From positions 544,622 through 608,621 of the forward strand of contig NC_068342.1 in NCBI RefSeq assembly GCF_014633365.1: a DNA stretch of 64,000 nucleotides, read 5' to 3'. The notes beneath the pieces were generated by a model, which saw only the letters and a program-made list of their open reading frames with translations, was not told the DNA's origin and made no database searches. Of this stretch, positions 1 to 12,839 are shown piece after piece; within the stretch, counting starts at the first letter, position 1; every line of letters begins with the position of its first letter. A program made the position numbers and the translations under genes. Source of the stretch: Diospyros lotus. Lineage: Eukaryota; Streptophyta; Magnoliopsida; Ericales; Ebenaceae.

Positions 1-180
1 ACCATTACATTTTCCTTAATTATCTAGGGTTCGGGGTACTCCCTTCAATTAATTCGGTCTCTTAAGATTGCGATAGTGTACCCTAAGTCCTCATTTATTT
101 TCGATAATTCCATTTATACCCTTAATAAAATTCTATTTATATCCTTAAGGATTTCTTGGGTATTACAGTCCCAATCAGAA

Positions 181-500
181 CTTTTTTGTTATTTTGATTA
201 TACTTTTAAATTTATATTTTTGAATCAATTTAACTCATATATTTTGATATAAATAGAATATAACGTATACTTTAGTATCTCATTTTATTTTTTTTACACA
301 TAAAAATATAAAATTTAAATTAATTTAAAAATATAAATCTAATAGTGTAATAAAATAATAAAAAATATAATTATCATATAAAAAATTAAAGTATAAGAGT
401 TAAATTAATTAAAAAATTATGTTAAGAGTCGTAATTAAAATAATATTTTTTTAAAATAATTGTAAAAAAATGAAAATATAGGAATAAAAATATGAATATG
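181..500. repeat. AT-rich foldback element, copy A
   Basis: An AT-rich stretch whose left half (runs such as ATATTTTTGAATCAATTTAAC) is roughly the reverse complement of its right half (TTAAATTAATTTAAAAATAT). The same layout recurs at about 31976, 42470, 53075 and 53664, so it is a dispersed family. No coding capacity is visible. It is probably a MITE-like foldback element; boundaries are approximate. Confidence 0.55.
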
Positions 501-792
501 TCGGATATACGTACTTCCGTTCCTCGTGACCAGCCGCTACCCGCCGTACTTCCGAACATCCACACATCCAATTCTCACTCCTACGAATAGATTCTGTTTC
601 CAGAAGTTTTCTTGATGATGGTTGATAATGAAGACGAAGGAGAGCCTTTCTGGAAGCTGAATCAAAGCCATTCTCATCGTCATTATCGCCGTCAATAGCT
701 GCTGGGGGCGGCCGCATGAAGAGTCATGCAGAGCGGCTACAGCTCGTACATTATTTCCAGACCGAGTTGTTGAAACAGCAGGAACTGCAACC

Positions 793-3700
793 ATGGGTGT
801 GGTCATCGTCCCACAGCCGCTGTCTTCTTCTTCTTCTTCTTCGCCGGCAACCCTCAGCCGCTCCCCTCTACTTCTTCGCCAATCTCGCTCTCATTGTTCG
901 TCGGCTTGGCCGGCGTCGTCCCCCGTGCCTCATCGGTTATCTTCTCGTCGATGTTTGAGTTCCCAATTTATCTCACCCAGGTAACCCTAATTTGTCCCTA
1001 GATATACCTACTTGTGAAAATTGCTGTACTGAAAACTTCTTTATATTTTCTTATTTTGGTCATCTTCGATTTTGAAGTGTGTTTGTGTGTATTATTGTTG
1101 ATTGGACCGAAGAATATACATCATTTACTAGAAAGGACATGGGGCCAATTACACCTTACTGTATGGTTTTGCTAAAAAACACAAGACATATTTCCCTAAG
1201 GTTAGAAATTCACACATCTCCATTTGAATTGGATTGAAGTGTAGAAGCCACAGAAATTTATATTTCGTAAGGGTAAATTGCATATACCACCATTGAAATT
1301 TTCTGTTTGCATGAAATACTAGCTTCATTCCTTGATTTGAAAAATTACATTTATTTTCCCTGTTTCAATTTGTTGGTTGCCGCGATGGTAGAGATTATTT
1401 GACTACTATTTGCATAACTTCCAAAGGGGTATTCTAGCAATACGGTTTATGTATATACACATGAGAAGCTTGGCAGTCGCTCGAAGAATTTTCAATTTCT
1501 TTTCTTTAATCTGAACTATCTGTTTGATGATTCATTTTTGCTTAAATGTTGAATATTGAGACTGAAAATTTATCTGGTAAATAAATAAATAAATATATAA
1601 TAATTCAATTGATATTGGCAAAATGATCCTGATCCACAAAGAGAGGAGAGACAGTGAGAAGAGGAAAGAAAAGAAGAACAGCACACTAGCAAAAGCTAGT
1701 CTGGTTTTGCCAAATCCAAATTTGGGTTCTTATGAAGAAAATGAAAAATAAAGAAGATGTTGGGTGGGTGAAGAAACAAAAATGGAATTGAATCTAAAAA
1801 AATCAACACCATTTCTGGGGTGTGTTTATTTTTTTCCACGTTTCAAAATTTGTGTCTTGTTCCAAAAATAAAAACAAGCAACCAAATACTATTTTCTATT
1901 TTTTCTTTCAAATTTTGAAAACAAAAATAAAAGATGAATAAAAATAAAAAATAGATCAACAAATAATCCAAGAAACTAAAACTCAGTAAAGAAAATGTCT
2001 CTCTTCCTCTTAATCAACTAAATAATAATGATAATGAAGAAACTAAAAATTAGTTTCTTCTAGACTCGCTCTTCCCCTTTATCAATAAAAACTCCAGAAA
2101 TTATAAATTAGATAAGAAAATCCCCCTGGCACATTTCCTTTCTCTTCTGCTTCATGTTTTTATCTTTTCTTTATGATGACCCCCACAGAACCACTCACCC
2201 CCACCATCTATTTGTTTCCCATGCCTACTACCAACCAGTGCTGAAAACCCATTAGCCAAGCAAAATGCAAGCATTGCTCAATCATAGAAAAACAACCTCC
2301 AAACACTTTCATGAAAAATCACACCGCCTTATCCTGCCTTTCTTAGTCCTAGCCTAAGTATTGAAGGGATTACTCAATCCATAGGCAGAGTTAATTGTTT
2401 GGATTATATTATTCATATTTTTTTGTGAATCAATATTAAAAGGAAGAAAAGATTCTTCTTCTGTATCTAACTCTGTATCCTAAAGCATCCTTGAGCTTGT
2501 TGAAATGGTTTGTCAGCAAAAGTTGATAGTTTAGATTATGTTCTTGAATTATGTCCAATAAGATAATTAGATCTGATTGAAGTGAATTTTGCCTCTTGAT
2601 TTGTGTGCTGCATGATTTCCTTGCAGGCTTGGAACTTTTAATTCTAGATGTTCAATTTCAAGAACTGAAGTCTTCAATCACATAGATACTGTTGAGGAAG
2701 TTCAGGAAGAATCTCCAGATGCTGCTTCAAATTATTCAGTCCCAATTGTTCATATCAAATCTGATATCCTAAAGACTGAATCATTGAGTTTGCTGGCTGA
2801 AGACACTTATGCTGACACTATTTTGACTACGTTGCCAGTATGAACAAAGTGGCCAACAATTTTGCCTGTTTCATCAATATCCTGTTAATGAGAAAAGCCC
2901 TTGAGGCTTGAGTTCTCATATTTTCATCTTTCTGTTGTTCCCTTTGCAGGTCTTATCAGAGGATGAGCAGAAAATCCTTGCTGCAACTCCTGCCCATCCA
3001 GCAGGACTATTTGGTATGCTCGCACAACTTTGAGTCCAGAACTCCGCTGGCAATTAATATTTTGTTCACTGTAAATGAACTTAATATAACCATTGCAAGT
3101 TTTGTGCTTTTCATTTATTAGATGAAATGGTTTTGATATGGGATTTTCTGCTTTCCACATCCTCCGCATCCCTCTTTTTATTACCCTCTATATGTTTTAG
3201 GGATCATGGTGCAATCTTTTGTATTCGTCGGTACCTGAACTCAATTTGTTAAGATAACTCTTGGTGCATTTGTTAGAGGTTTTGCTATTTTAAAGCTTAT
3301 AAAGCTGGAGATCTTCTTTGCTTGCTTGTTCTCTTTTGTCCTTTCACTCACCTAGAACTTCCTAGTTAAGGGGTTCTTGAGTTTGTCCAACTCTGCCTTG
3401 GTCCTCTGAACATATCAGTAGCCTAACATTATATTTGATGATTTTTTTTCCAATGAAAGATACTTTGCTAATCATAATATTTCTTTATTCTTAAGAGCTC
3501 TTCAGCAGCCTGACCTCATTTGAAATTTTTCCAAGAAAGATACTTCGCACGCATATGCACACGCACATATATTAATTATTAAGAGGCCATTACTTTATAC
3601 ATAAATCATATATATCTCATTGAGTTCCTTGAACTTGTTTTGCAAGTGGTTCTCATTTTTTTAAGGCTCATCTTAAAAGTTGGTCACTTCTGCCTGCTCT

Positions 3701-6700
3701 GCATCCTTTCTGATGAGAAAGTCTATGTGATGTTACTTTTGTACTACGTTGGCTGTCAACCACTACATTTTATTTTAAAATTACTAATTTAGCTTGTTCC
3801 CATTTAGTAGATTTTACTGATGTTTAACCATTTTAGCAGTTTCTAACCTGGAAGTCTGGTATTTTACTCAGCATTGTATGCTAGTTGCATAGCTGGCAAC
3901 CTGGTGGAACAGCTCTGGAATTTTGCCTCGCCTGCTGCCATTGCCTTGCTTCATCCAAGCCTTCTTCCAGTGGTGGTCATGGGTTTCTTCACTAAGGTTT
4001 CAATCAGTTTCATGACATAAAAAGTACATACAATTAAAACAACAATAAGGATTCTTTTCATAAGCTCCACTTGAACAGCTTGCAGTAATTGTTGGAGGCC
4101 CCTTGATTGGTAAACTTATGGATCATTTCCCCAGAGTACCTGCATATAATTGTTTAACAATTGTCCAGGTAATCCTTTCATAAAATATCAGTGATTAAAG
4201 CAGTTCTTGACTATTCTTGAATATTTCTCCTTAAATTTTATGTTCTAATACTTCCATCTCTGTCAGGCAGCTGCTCAGCTATTATCAGTTGGAATGATAA
4301 TTAATGCCCACACCATTCATCCCTCATCTATATCATCAATCGTTCACTGTCCATGGTTCGCTATACTAGTATTTGCTGGGGCTATTGAGAGGCTGTCTGG
4401 ATTGGCTCTAGGTGTTGCAATGGAGCGTGATTGGATTGTGCTAGTATTGTTTATTCTACTTCTTTCTTAATACATATATACATATATATATATATACATG
4501 TTGGCAGCTATTCCTTTTCTGAACTAGGTTGCCCATTGATTTCCTAATTCGGTTCTCTTATCTGTGCAGTTAGCAGGAACAAATCGGCACATTGCTCTTT
4601 CACGGGCAAATGCTGTTCTTAGTCAAATTGATCTACTCTGTGAGGTTGTCTTCCATTTATTTGATCATAACCTTATGACAGAATTAATTTGTATTCAAGA
4701 ACAAAATGCATAGTCTACTTTATATTTGGTGCTCTTCTTTGTGGGTGTTGTACCTAAACTAATCCTGGGCTAATGCTCTTTCTTTTCAAAGGTGTTGAAG
4801 TGGTGCTTAACTAGTGTCCTATATTATAACTAATCCCAGAGATTCTACTGGGTTAAGCTATCATGACTGGAATAATTTAATGAAAAACTCTGTAAGGAGA
4901 GACTCACATCCATATAAAAACACAGATTGTTGGAGCATCTTTATTTGGTTTTCTTCTATCCAAATATGAGCCTGTGACCTGCTTGAGGCTTGCTGCAGGT
5001 CTAATGATATGCACACTTCCTGTTGTGGTATGGTAACTCTCTCTCTCTCTCTGTGTGTATGTGTGTGCATATATGTTTATATATGAAGTAACTTTTAGCC
5101 TGCTTGCTCTATGATACTTGGGCATAACTGGTACTTAGGAGTATTCTGAGATTCATACTGTGTCTTAAGGTGGTTCTCGGGTGGTTAACCAACAAGCTTT
5201 CTGCTGGGGTTCTTGACCGTCCTAAATCTCCACAAACATGTTGCAGAAATTCCACAGAAAGACATGTACTGGATACTAAGAATATAGGTTGGTCCTCGCA
5301 ATTCAAATTGGTATTTCAATTTGATAAACCAAATAACTCCCAACTTTTTGATAACCAGTGGAAATGAGTGTGGAGGCTATCAAGCATGGGTGGATTGAGT
5401 ACATGCAGCAGCCTGTGCTCCCTGCGAGCCTAGCCAATGTGCTTCTTTGCTTAAATGTTGCTCTCACTCCTGGTGGGTTGATGACATCATTCTTAGCACA
5501 GCGTGGTATTGCCTAATCTTCTATGCTTTTCACCTTTTAAATTTTAAAATTTGACCAATGTAATTTTCTGGCGCATACATTTTTGTCAATCAGTACAGAA
5601 TCTAGGGAAGCAAGCTGTGTAGATGCATGGAAACAGAACTGATTTAGATTAACAGAAAAAATATTGATGATTGAGTGCCTTCAGGCCAATGTACTTGGCT
5701 ATATTTCAATATGACAATGTCAAACAAAACTGACTGATTAGTGAATGCTTTTATTGACATAAAATTGTCATGTTCTTGACAATGTTATTTGTGTGTCCTT
5801 GTGACTAGCTCATTCTTGTTCTCGCTATCTTTGTATTTTTATGAATGTCAAAAGTTACTAATATCTTTAGAAATCTTAGTTGAATCTGTATCCACATCTG
5901 AAATGCAACTTTCTAATTGCATCAGGTTTAAGTCCATCTATCATTGGGGCCTTTAGTGGACTATGTGCTTTCATGGGCATTGCTGCGACATTTTTGTCTG
6001 CATTCATGGTCAGGAGATGTGGCATTTTGAAGGTTGTGTTCTATTTTTATGTAGCTTTTATTAATTGACTAGAAGCACCTGTTTTTCACCTTTTCTTCAA
6101 ATTCTGGGTGGAATCTCAAGGATTTTTCTTAGCAGGCTGGAGCAGTAGGATTGATATTACAGGCTTTGCTTCTTACCATTGCCGTTGCAGTTTACTTTAG
6201 GGGATTTCTTACTCAGCGGACTTCACTTCTATTCTTCTTGTGTTTGGTTGTAAGCTCTCTCTCTCTCTCTCTGTGTGTGTGTGTCTGGTAGACACAGTAA
6301 GTTCCTTTATTTCTTGCAACTCTGATGCCTGCATGGAGCCATTTATATAGTAGTAAACTAGTAATGCCTTAATTATATGTATTCCTATTTGTATCCATTC
6401 TATTGAAGATTAAGAAAAGTGGATACACTTGAATGTATTTTATCTTCGCATTCATTATACCGAGGACTAAGATAAGTGGATACACTCCCTTTACAGGTAT
6501 TGTCAAGAGTGGGCCACATGTCATATGATGTTGTAGGGGCACAGATTCTTCAAACTGGGATCCCGGCATCCAAAGCAAATCAGATTGGTACAATGGAGGT
6601 TTCTATTGCAAGTTTGGCAGAGGCCATAATGTTGGGAGTTGCAATAATTGCAAACAATGTTTCACATTTTGGATTTCTTGCTATTCTGTCACTTCTATCA

Positions 6701-9700
6701 GTAGTTGGTGCGGCGTGGTTGTTCTGTGGATGGGTGGTCAATCCTACAGATGGGCAGAGAAGTCTTTTCTCCTTTAGTCTTCATCTTGATTCCAATTGTA
6801 AGTGTCCATTCTACAATCTGGTGTATTAGCTTGGAAATATGAGTTTTTCCCCCTCATAACTAATGTCGATGAACCTGACTTTTCCCATCTTTAACAAATT
6901 CTGTCCAAACCTTATACTTACTAGATTTGTCTTTATATTTAAGTTGGCCAGCTTCCACCTTGCATTAGTTTCATCAAAATGGACTAGTGTTTGAAAAACG
7001 TCGAGGACTTGCATGGCCATTGAGCCTACATGACTAATTATCAGGAATTTATTTTGCTGATAGTCCAATTCAAATGCCCTAATTCATAACAAAACTTAAA
7101 ATTATGGATGTGAAAGTAATGATGTAAAAGTTTCTCTCATTCTTGCCATCCTACTATACAAACAATCTGGAAAGTGAAATATCTCTCTTCCCTCTCTGGG
7201 AATTATGCTACTTCCTATGGTTATGATCCCAATGGAAAATAAATAACTGATTATAATAGCACTTCATTGATCCTTATAAGAACTTGATAGGCAGCCCATT
7301 AAATTCTGCTACCAAAGATGCAAGAAACAAGGGCAGGATAGGGATTGAAAAGGCCATTGGGTGCATGTGCAAGCCGCAAATTTAGTTAACGTGTACAATG
7401 GGAAGAGCTATCATGGGGGGCATGTGCGGGCAAACAGATTCCGTTGAGGAGGAGTGAGGGAGCTAACAACCTATAAATAAGGAAGCAAATAGAATAGAGT
7501 GGGGGAATATTTTATTGGTGAATACTGTGGGAGAGCTTGGACCTCTTGAATGTCCATTTTTCTTTGATTTTGTTAATTCCCAGCATTGTAATTCCCTTCT
7601 ATTCCCAGTAATACAAGCTAGACTATCATCAGAAGCCCATCATTTGGTATCAGAGCAGAAATCGATCCCCATGGTAAACCTCATTGAGCAAGTAGGAGAC
7701 CTGGAGGGGCGGTTGGACGGATTGCACAGTGGGTTGGACTCGCTGAAATTGGAGATGCAACGAATGCAGAGCTTGGAGAAGAATATGGCGATCATGATGG
7801 AGCAATTCAGCCTCATGAGATTGAAATGGGGGGAACAAGAAAGGGAGAGGAAGTGCAAGGGAACGCTAGAGCAAACCACACCATAATCCACTTTGAATTC
7901 TAGGATTTCCCATGGTGTTGAGAGCGGCAACAGAGAAAAAGGGAAATGGGCGACAGAAATTGGAAGTGGGAAGTCCGTAACAGAAGATTGGAGATGTCAA
8001 TCTTCAGCGGAGACAATCCGGATGAGTGGTTGTTTCAGGCAAAAAAGGTATTTTGAAGTGAATCAGTTGACGGAGTTAGAGAAAATCGAAACGGTAGCGC
8101 TGTGTTTCGAAAAAGGAGCCTTGGCTTGGTACCAATGGGAGCGACATAGAAGGGGATTTCGGAGTTGGGAGGAGCTGAATATTCACCTACATAACCGATT
8201 TCGGTCTTCGCAAGAGGGATCAATGAAGGAGAGGCTCTTGGCCCTCAGGCAGGATAGCTCCGTGCGGGAATACTGCCTCCTCTTTGAGACATTGGCGGCC
8301 CCGATGGGCGAAGTTTCAGAGGCCATACTAGAGGGCCTCTTTGTTAATGGGTTGAAGCCAAAAATCAAGGTAGAAGTTAGGGTGTTACAACCGTCGGGTC
8401 TAATGCAAATCATGGAGACAACCCAACGAATTGAAGACAAGAATCACATACTCCAAGCCCAAGTTGATCTTCGACCAAGCAAAGGTAAAAACGTCCTTAA
8501 TCTGACCCACTTGTCAACTTGCATACCCTTCGTTCCAAACATGAACCCCATCACCAAGTCAGCCATTCCTTATGGATCGAGGCCTCCGACCACCGTAGGA
8601 GTAGTTGTTCCACCCTTCAAAAGGCTAAGCGAAGCCGAATTGAAAGCCAAGAGAGAAAAGGGGTTGTGCTTTAGGTGTGATGAGAAGTATTCAATCGTGC
8701 ACCGGTGCAAAAATAAGGAGCTACAGGTTATGGTGATTTATGACGAAGAGAAGGAAGAGGTGGGGGAAAAAGAGGAGGCCGAAGGAAGTTATGAATGGGA
8801 AGCTCTGGAGGCTAATGGAGAGGTGATTGAGCTATCAATGAATTCGGTGGTGGGACTCACCCCACCCCAAACTATGAAGGTGCGGGGGCGAATTGTTGGC
8901 CAGGAGGTAGTGGTTCTCATAGATAGTGGGGCAACCCATAATTTCGTGGCTGCTGAGTTGGTATAAAAATTGGGGCTACCGAGGTCAAAGACTACTGACT
9001 ACGAGGTGATGGTTGGTTGTGCATGGTGTCGGAGTATGTAAATGTGCGCTTCTTTCTCTTCAGAACCTAGATGTAATTGAGGATTTTCTTCCCTTGGAGC
9101 TGGGCAGTTCGGATGTCATCTTGGGGATGAAATGGTTAGCGACGTTGGGCAAGGTTCAAATCGATTGGAAGTCCTTAACTAAGAAATTCCATGTGGGAGG
9201 GATGATGGTTACATTGCAAGGGGATCCGAGTTTAAGCAAAACCCTTGTCACCCTAAAAGCAATGATGAAACCATTCAAGGGCAGTGGAGAGGGTGTGCTT
9301 CTTGAACTTGGGAGTTTGTCTGCAGAATTTGGGGAGCTAACAGCTGTAATACTGGGAGGTATTTATCAGGTGCTAACCGAATTTAGTGGCGTTTTTGACG
9401 AACCAGGCGGGCTGCCTCCGAAAAGAGAATGAGACCATGCCATCAACTTGCAGTTGGGTTCAGCTCTGGTAAGTGTAATGCCCTATTAGTGCCCCTATAT
9501 ACAGAAAAATGAAATTGGGAAATTAGTGCAAGAAATGCTTGCTGTCGGAATTATCAGATCTAGTACAAGTCCTTTTTCCAGCCCTGTTTTGTTGGTCTAA
9601 GAAGGACGAGGGATGGAGATTTTGTGTAAACTACCGAGTCTTGAATAAGGTAACGATACCTGACAAATTTCCCATCCCAGTGATTGATGAATTGTTAGAT

Positions 9701-12700
9701 GAGCTTCATAGGGCCACTGTGTTTTCAAAGCTAGACTTGAAAGCCGAATACCATCAGATTCGAGTTAAGGAGGACGATGTGCCGAAGTCTACATTTCGTA
9801 CCCACAAGGGGCACTACGAGTTCTTAGTCATGCCTTTCGAGCTAACCAATGCCCCGACAACCTTCCAGTCCCTAATGAGCGAGATCTTCAAAGGTCAGTT
9901 GAGGCAATTTGTGTTGTTTTTTTTTTTTTTATTATTATGATATTTTGGTGTTTAGCCGTGACATGGAGGAACATGAGCAACATTTGCGGTGGGTCTTAAG
10001 AGTGTTGGTTGAAAACCGACTATATGCAAATAAAAAGAAATGCCAATTTGGACAGTAAGAAGTGGAGTATCTTGGTTATGTCATATCACATAAAAGGGTG
10101 GCTGCCGACCAGTCCAAGGTTAAGGCAATGCTCAATTGGCCAAGTCCTGCAACGATAAAGGATTACGAGGGTTTTTGGGGCTTATAGGGTATTATAAAAG
10201 ATTTGTGAAAGATTATGGGAAGTTGACTTGGCCTTTTACAAAAAAACTTCGTAAAAACAACTTCAGTTGGGATGAATCAGCCGAGAAGGCTTTCCAGAAA
10301 TTGAAGGAGGCTATGGTATCTTTACCAGTGCTTGCATTACTGATGTCACTAAGCCCTTTGTGGTGGAAATTGATGCTTCCAAATCCGGTTTGGGGGCTAT
10401 ATTAATGCAAGAACATTGCCTCGTTGCCTTTTATAGTCACACCCTCAACCCTAGTGGCCGCAACAAGTCTGTGTATGAATGGGAGCTGGTGGAAATAGTG
10501 TTTGTTGTCCAGAAATGGAGGCATTGTTGGGCCTGAAGTTTATAATATGCACAGATCAGAAGAGCTTAAAATTTTTGATAGAGCAAAGGTTGGTGAGTCC
10601 AGAACATAAAAAATGGTTGTTGAAGTAGATGGGCTACCAATTCGAAATCCAATATCGGATGGGGCTGGAGAACAAGGCAACAGATGCCCTTTCTAGGGTC
10701 AGCCACTCAGCTGCCCTCTTAGCTATGACAGTTCCTAGAGTGATTCAGCTTGAACAGCTGGCTAAGGAAGTTGAGGCGGACTTAGGATTGTAGAAATTAA
10801 TATAAGAAATATTTGCTCCCTTGGCCAAACCCGACTATCAGTGGGTCAGCAACCAGCTCCTGTTCAAGGGAAAATTATATTTACCTGAGGAATCCACTTT
10901 GATCCCTATATTGCTCTAAGAAGGACACGACGGGAGCTCAAGTGGACATTCGGGGTTCCTAAAGACATACAAGAGAATGGCAGCCAATATGTATTGGGTC
11001 GGAATGAAGAGGGATATTCACCGCTACGTTAGTCAATGTGCCATTTGCTAATAGCATAAATATCTAGCCTTGTCATCAGGGGGCCTTTTGCAGCCACTTC
11101 CAATTCTAGATCGGGTGTGGGAAGATGTGGCTATGGATTTTATTGAAGGTTTGCCTAGGTCCGGTAATATGGATACGATATTGGTTGTGGTGGACAGATT
11201 GAGCAAGTATGGCCACTTCAGAGGACTCAAGCATCCCTTTAATGCCAGTAGTGTGGCTGCACTTTTCGTGAAGGAGGTGATACGCCTACGTGGGGTGCCC
11301 CAGTCCATTGTATCCGACAGGGACAAGGTCTTTATGAGCCATTTTTGGAAAGAGTTATTCCGCCTCCAAGGCACTAAGCTTTGCCGAAGTACAACTTACC
11401 ACCCCCAATCGGACGGGCAGTCAAAGGTACTTAATCGAACTCTGGAAACGTACCTATGATGTTTTGCGTCTATAAAATCAAGGGCTTGGTTCAGTTGGTT
11501 GTCGTGGGCAAAGTTGTGGTATAATACGTCTTACCATACGACGTCTAAGATTATTCCATTTCAGGTGGTTTATGGGCGCAAACCCCCAATGTTATTGAGA
11601 TTCGAAAGGGGTTTAACTGCGGTATCAGCTGTGGAGCAACAGCTAGTGGAAAGGGACCAGGTGCTGGAAGAACTAAAGGCTCAATTGTTTCGGGCATAGG
11701 CTTGGATGAAGAAGATGGCTGATTTAAAACGGAGGGATGTTCAAATTGACATTGATGACCTAGTTTACTTGAAAATCTGGCCTTATCGGCGCAAGTCGTG
11801 GCTTCCTGTCCTAATGAAAAGTTGGCACCACGGTTTTACGATCCGTTTGCTATTGAGAAGAAGATTGGACAAGTCGCTTACAAGCTTGCCCAGCCTGCGA
11901 CTTGCAACATTCATCTCGTCTTTCATGTGTCCCAATTGTGCAAGGCCAATGGGGCACTACAAGTACTCACTTATATACCTAGCCAACTTAGTGAGGAACT
12001 AGAGATGCTAGTAGAACCAGAGGCAGTACTTGGAGTAAGATCAAGTACTAGTAATAGCCTACGAGGCCTGGATGTACCCATACAGTGGAAGGGGCTGCCA
12101 CCTTTGGAAGCCACCTGGGAACCCTACAACATGCTCTAGCAATAGTTCCTTGCTTTTCACCTTGAGGACAAGGTGAGTTTGGAGGGGGGGGGGGGGTATT
12201 GATAGGTAGCCCATTAAATTCCGCTGCCAAAGATGTAAGAAACAAAGGCAGAATAGGGATTGAAAAGGCCACTGGGTGCATGTGCATGCCACAAATTCAA
12301 TTAAGAGGTAGAATGGGAAGAGCGATCATGGGGGCATGTGCGGGCAAATAGATTCCGTTGAGGAGGAGTGGGGGAACTAACAACCTATAAATAGGGAAGC
12401 AAATAGAATAGAGAGAGGGAATATTTTATTGGTGAATATTGTGGGAGAGCTTGGACCTCTCAAATGTCCATTTTTCTTTGATTTTGTTAATTCCCAGTAT
12501 TGTAATTCCCTTCTATTCTCCGTAATACAAGCTAGACTATCATCAGAAGCCCATCAGAACTCCAAATACAAATTACTCTTATTTTGCTGAGAATTAGGTT
12601 GCCTCCCATGCATAGGAACGTTCGCCTTCTGATCCTGCTTGCCCACCTCTAGTAGATGATGGGTACTTATGCTTCTTTTTTATATGGAAAGCAAACAATT

Positions 12701-12839
12701 TCCATTTGCCAGTAAATGGCATATCTTTTTTCCCTTGGCCAGTATGCTATTTTGTTGGTGTGGATATTGTATATAATTACTTCCCTGTTCTATTTTCAAC
12801 TGCTGCACAGGTGATCTCAACATACACAGACTGACGTAG
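793..12839 (+). CDS. IREG3: Plastid-targeted ferroportin-like transporter (IREG3/MAR1, SLC40 family)
   Basis: Fourteen coding exons: 793-980, 2627-2837, 2950-3013, 3872-3996, 4079-4168, 4267-4443, 4570-4644, 4926-5027, 5170-5287, 5359-5505, 5926-6032, 6136-6249, 6497-6797, 12811-12839. All phases agree and give 615 aa, close to the roughly 600 aa of Arabidopsis MAR1. The first exon is Ser/Arg-rich and lacks acidic residues, as expected of a chloroplast transit peptide. Recognisable family segments include [63 protein letters not shown] and [15 protein letters not shown]. These are hydrophobic multi-pass segments of an envelope exporter linked in Arabidopsis to metal or polyamine-type cargo and aminoglycoside entry. 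The start is the only ATG in frame with the transit-like exon. The final exon encodes only about ten residues and rests on a strong GTAAGT donor at 6798. If that donor is skipped, the frame stops at 6829. The last intron holds a complete retrotransposon. Confidence 0.9.
7280..7284. repeat. Target-site duplication, left copy (GAACT)
   Basis: GAACT lies directly before the TGATAGG start of the 5' LTR, and the same five bases follow the 3' LTR at 12557-12561. A 5-bp duplication is the expected footprint of LTR-retrotransposon integrase and fixes the element's ends. Confidence 0.9.
7285..7642 (+). repeat. 5' LTR of the chromovirus
   Basis: 358 bp beginning TGATAGG and ending CCCATCA. A TATA box (TATAAATA, 7472-7479) lies near the middle, marking the likely U3/R promoter. 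It matches 12200-12556 with about 8% divergence by eye. Confidence 0.95.
7645..7656 (+). other. Primer binding site (initiator tRNA-Met type)
   Basis: TGGTATCAGAGC, two bases after the 5' LTR, is the standard plant retroelement site complementary to the 3' end of initiator tRNA-Met. Confidence 0.9.
7671..8966 (+). pseudogene. Chromovirus gag remnant (with start of protease)
   Basis: The reading frame opens at the ATG at 7671 with a coiled-coil-like leader and stops at 7886. It resumes in another frame, with a further shift near 8040, where the conserved gag segment begins ([48 protein letters not shown]). A zinc-knuckle-like segment ([16 protein letters not shown]) lies near 8667-8714. The frame then runs into the aspartic protease motif DSGATHNF near 8920-8945 and stops at 8966. 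At least two frameshifts make it non-functional. In intact elements gag forms the capsid around the RNA. Confidence 0.85.
8967..12139 (+). pseudogene. Chromovirus pol remnant (RT, RNase H, integrase, chromodomain)
   Basis: Broken frames carry, in order: the protease-RT linker (9013-9432), the reverse transcriptase core ([20 protein letters not shown] near 9620; [13 protein letters not shown] near 9730), a region where the catalytic Y/F-x-D-D box is overrun by a poly-T tract (9917-9930), the RT thumb and RNase H (10020-10780, with ATDALSRV), an integrase zinc-binding region (about 10920-11050), the integrase core (11070-11460) and a chromodomain-like end ([14 protein letters not shown] near 12090). 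Stops occur near 9432, 10405, 11051 and 11459. In the integrase core the Glu of the DDE triad is Lys ([11 protein letters not shown]). The enzyme set is dead. Confidence 0.88.
12181..12199 (+). other. Polypurine tract of the chromovirus
   Basis: GGA followed by thirteen G lies directly before the 3' LTR, where plus-strand DNA synthesis is primed. The homopolymer length may be inexact in the assembly. Confidence 0.8.
12200..12556 (+). repeat. 3' LTR of the chromovirus
   Basis: 357 bp, TGATAGG...CCATCA, matching the 5' LTR, with the same TATAAATA box. It lies about 250 bp upstream of the proposed last IREG3 exon, so its promoter or polyadenylation signals could affect that exon. Confidence 0.95.
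12557..12561. repeat. Target-site duplication, right copy (GAACT)
   Basis: Exact copy of 7280-7284 directly after the 3' LTR. Confidence 0.9.

Larger units (their letters stand above)
7285..12556 (+). mobile_element. Complete but decayed Ty3/gypsy chromovirus LTR retrotransposon
   Basis: A 5.27-kb element with two LTRs (358 and 357 bp, TGATAGG...CCATCA), a tRNA-Met type primer site, gag and pol remnants, a G-rich polypurine tract and a perfect 5-bp target duplication. Domain order is gag, protease, reverse transcriptase, RNase H, integrase, then a chromodomain-like C-terminus, which is Ty3/gypsy chromovirus order. By eye the LTRs differ by about 28 substitutions and one 1-bp gap, so the insertion is not recent. 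The coding part has several frameshifts and stops and cannot make a full polyprotein. It sits in the same orientation as the host gene, inside its inferred last intron. Confidence 0.95.

Noticed and set aside
6838..7279. Possible further IREG3 exon between the last large exon and the retrotransposon
   Set aside because: No in-phase splice pair gives sequence resembling the family C-terminus.
12048..12292. Minus-strand frames over the 3' end of the chromovirus
   Set aside because: They are antisense to the chromodomain, polypurine tract and LTR; no independent support.
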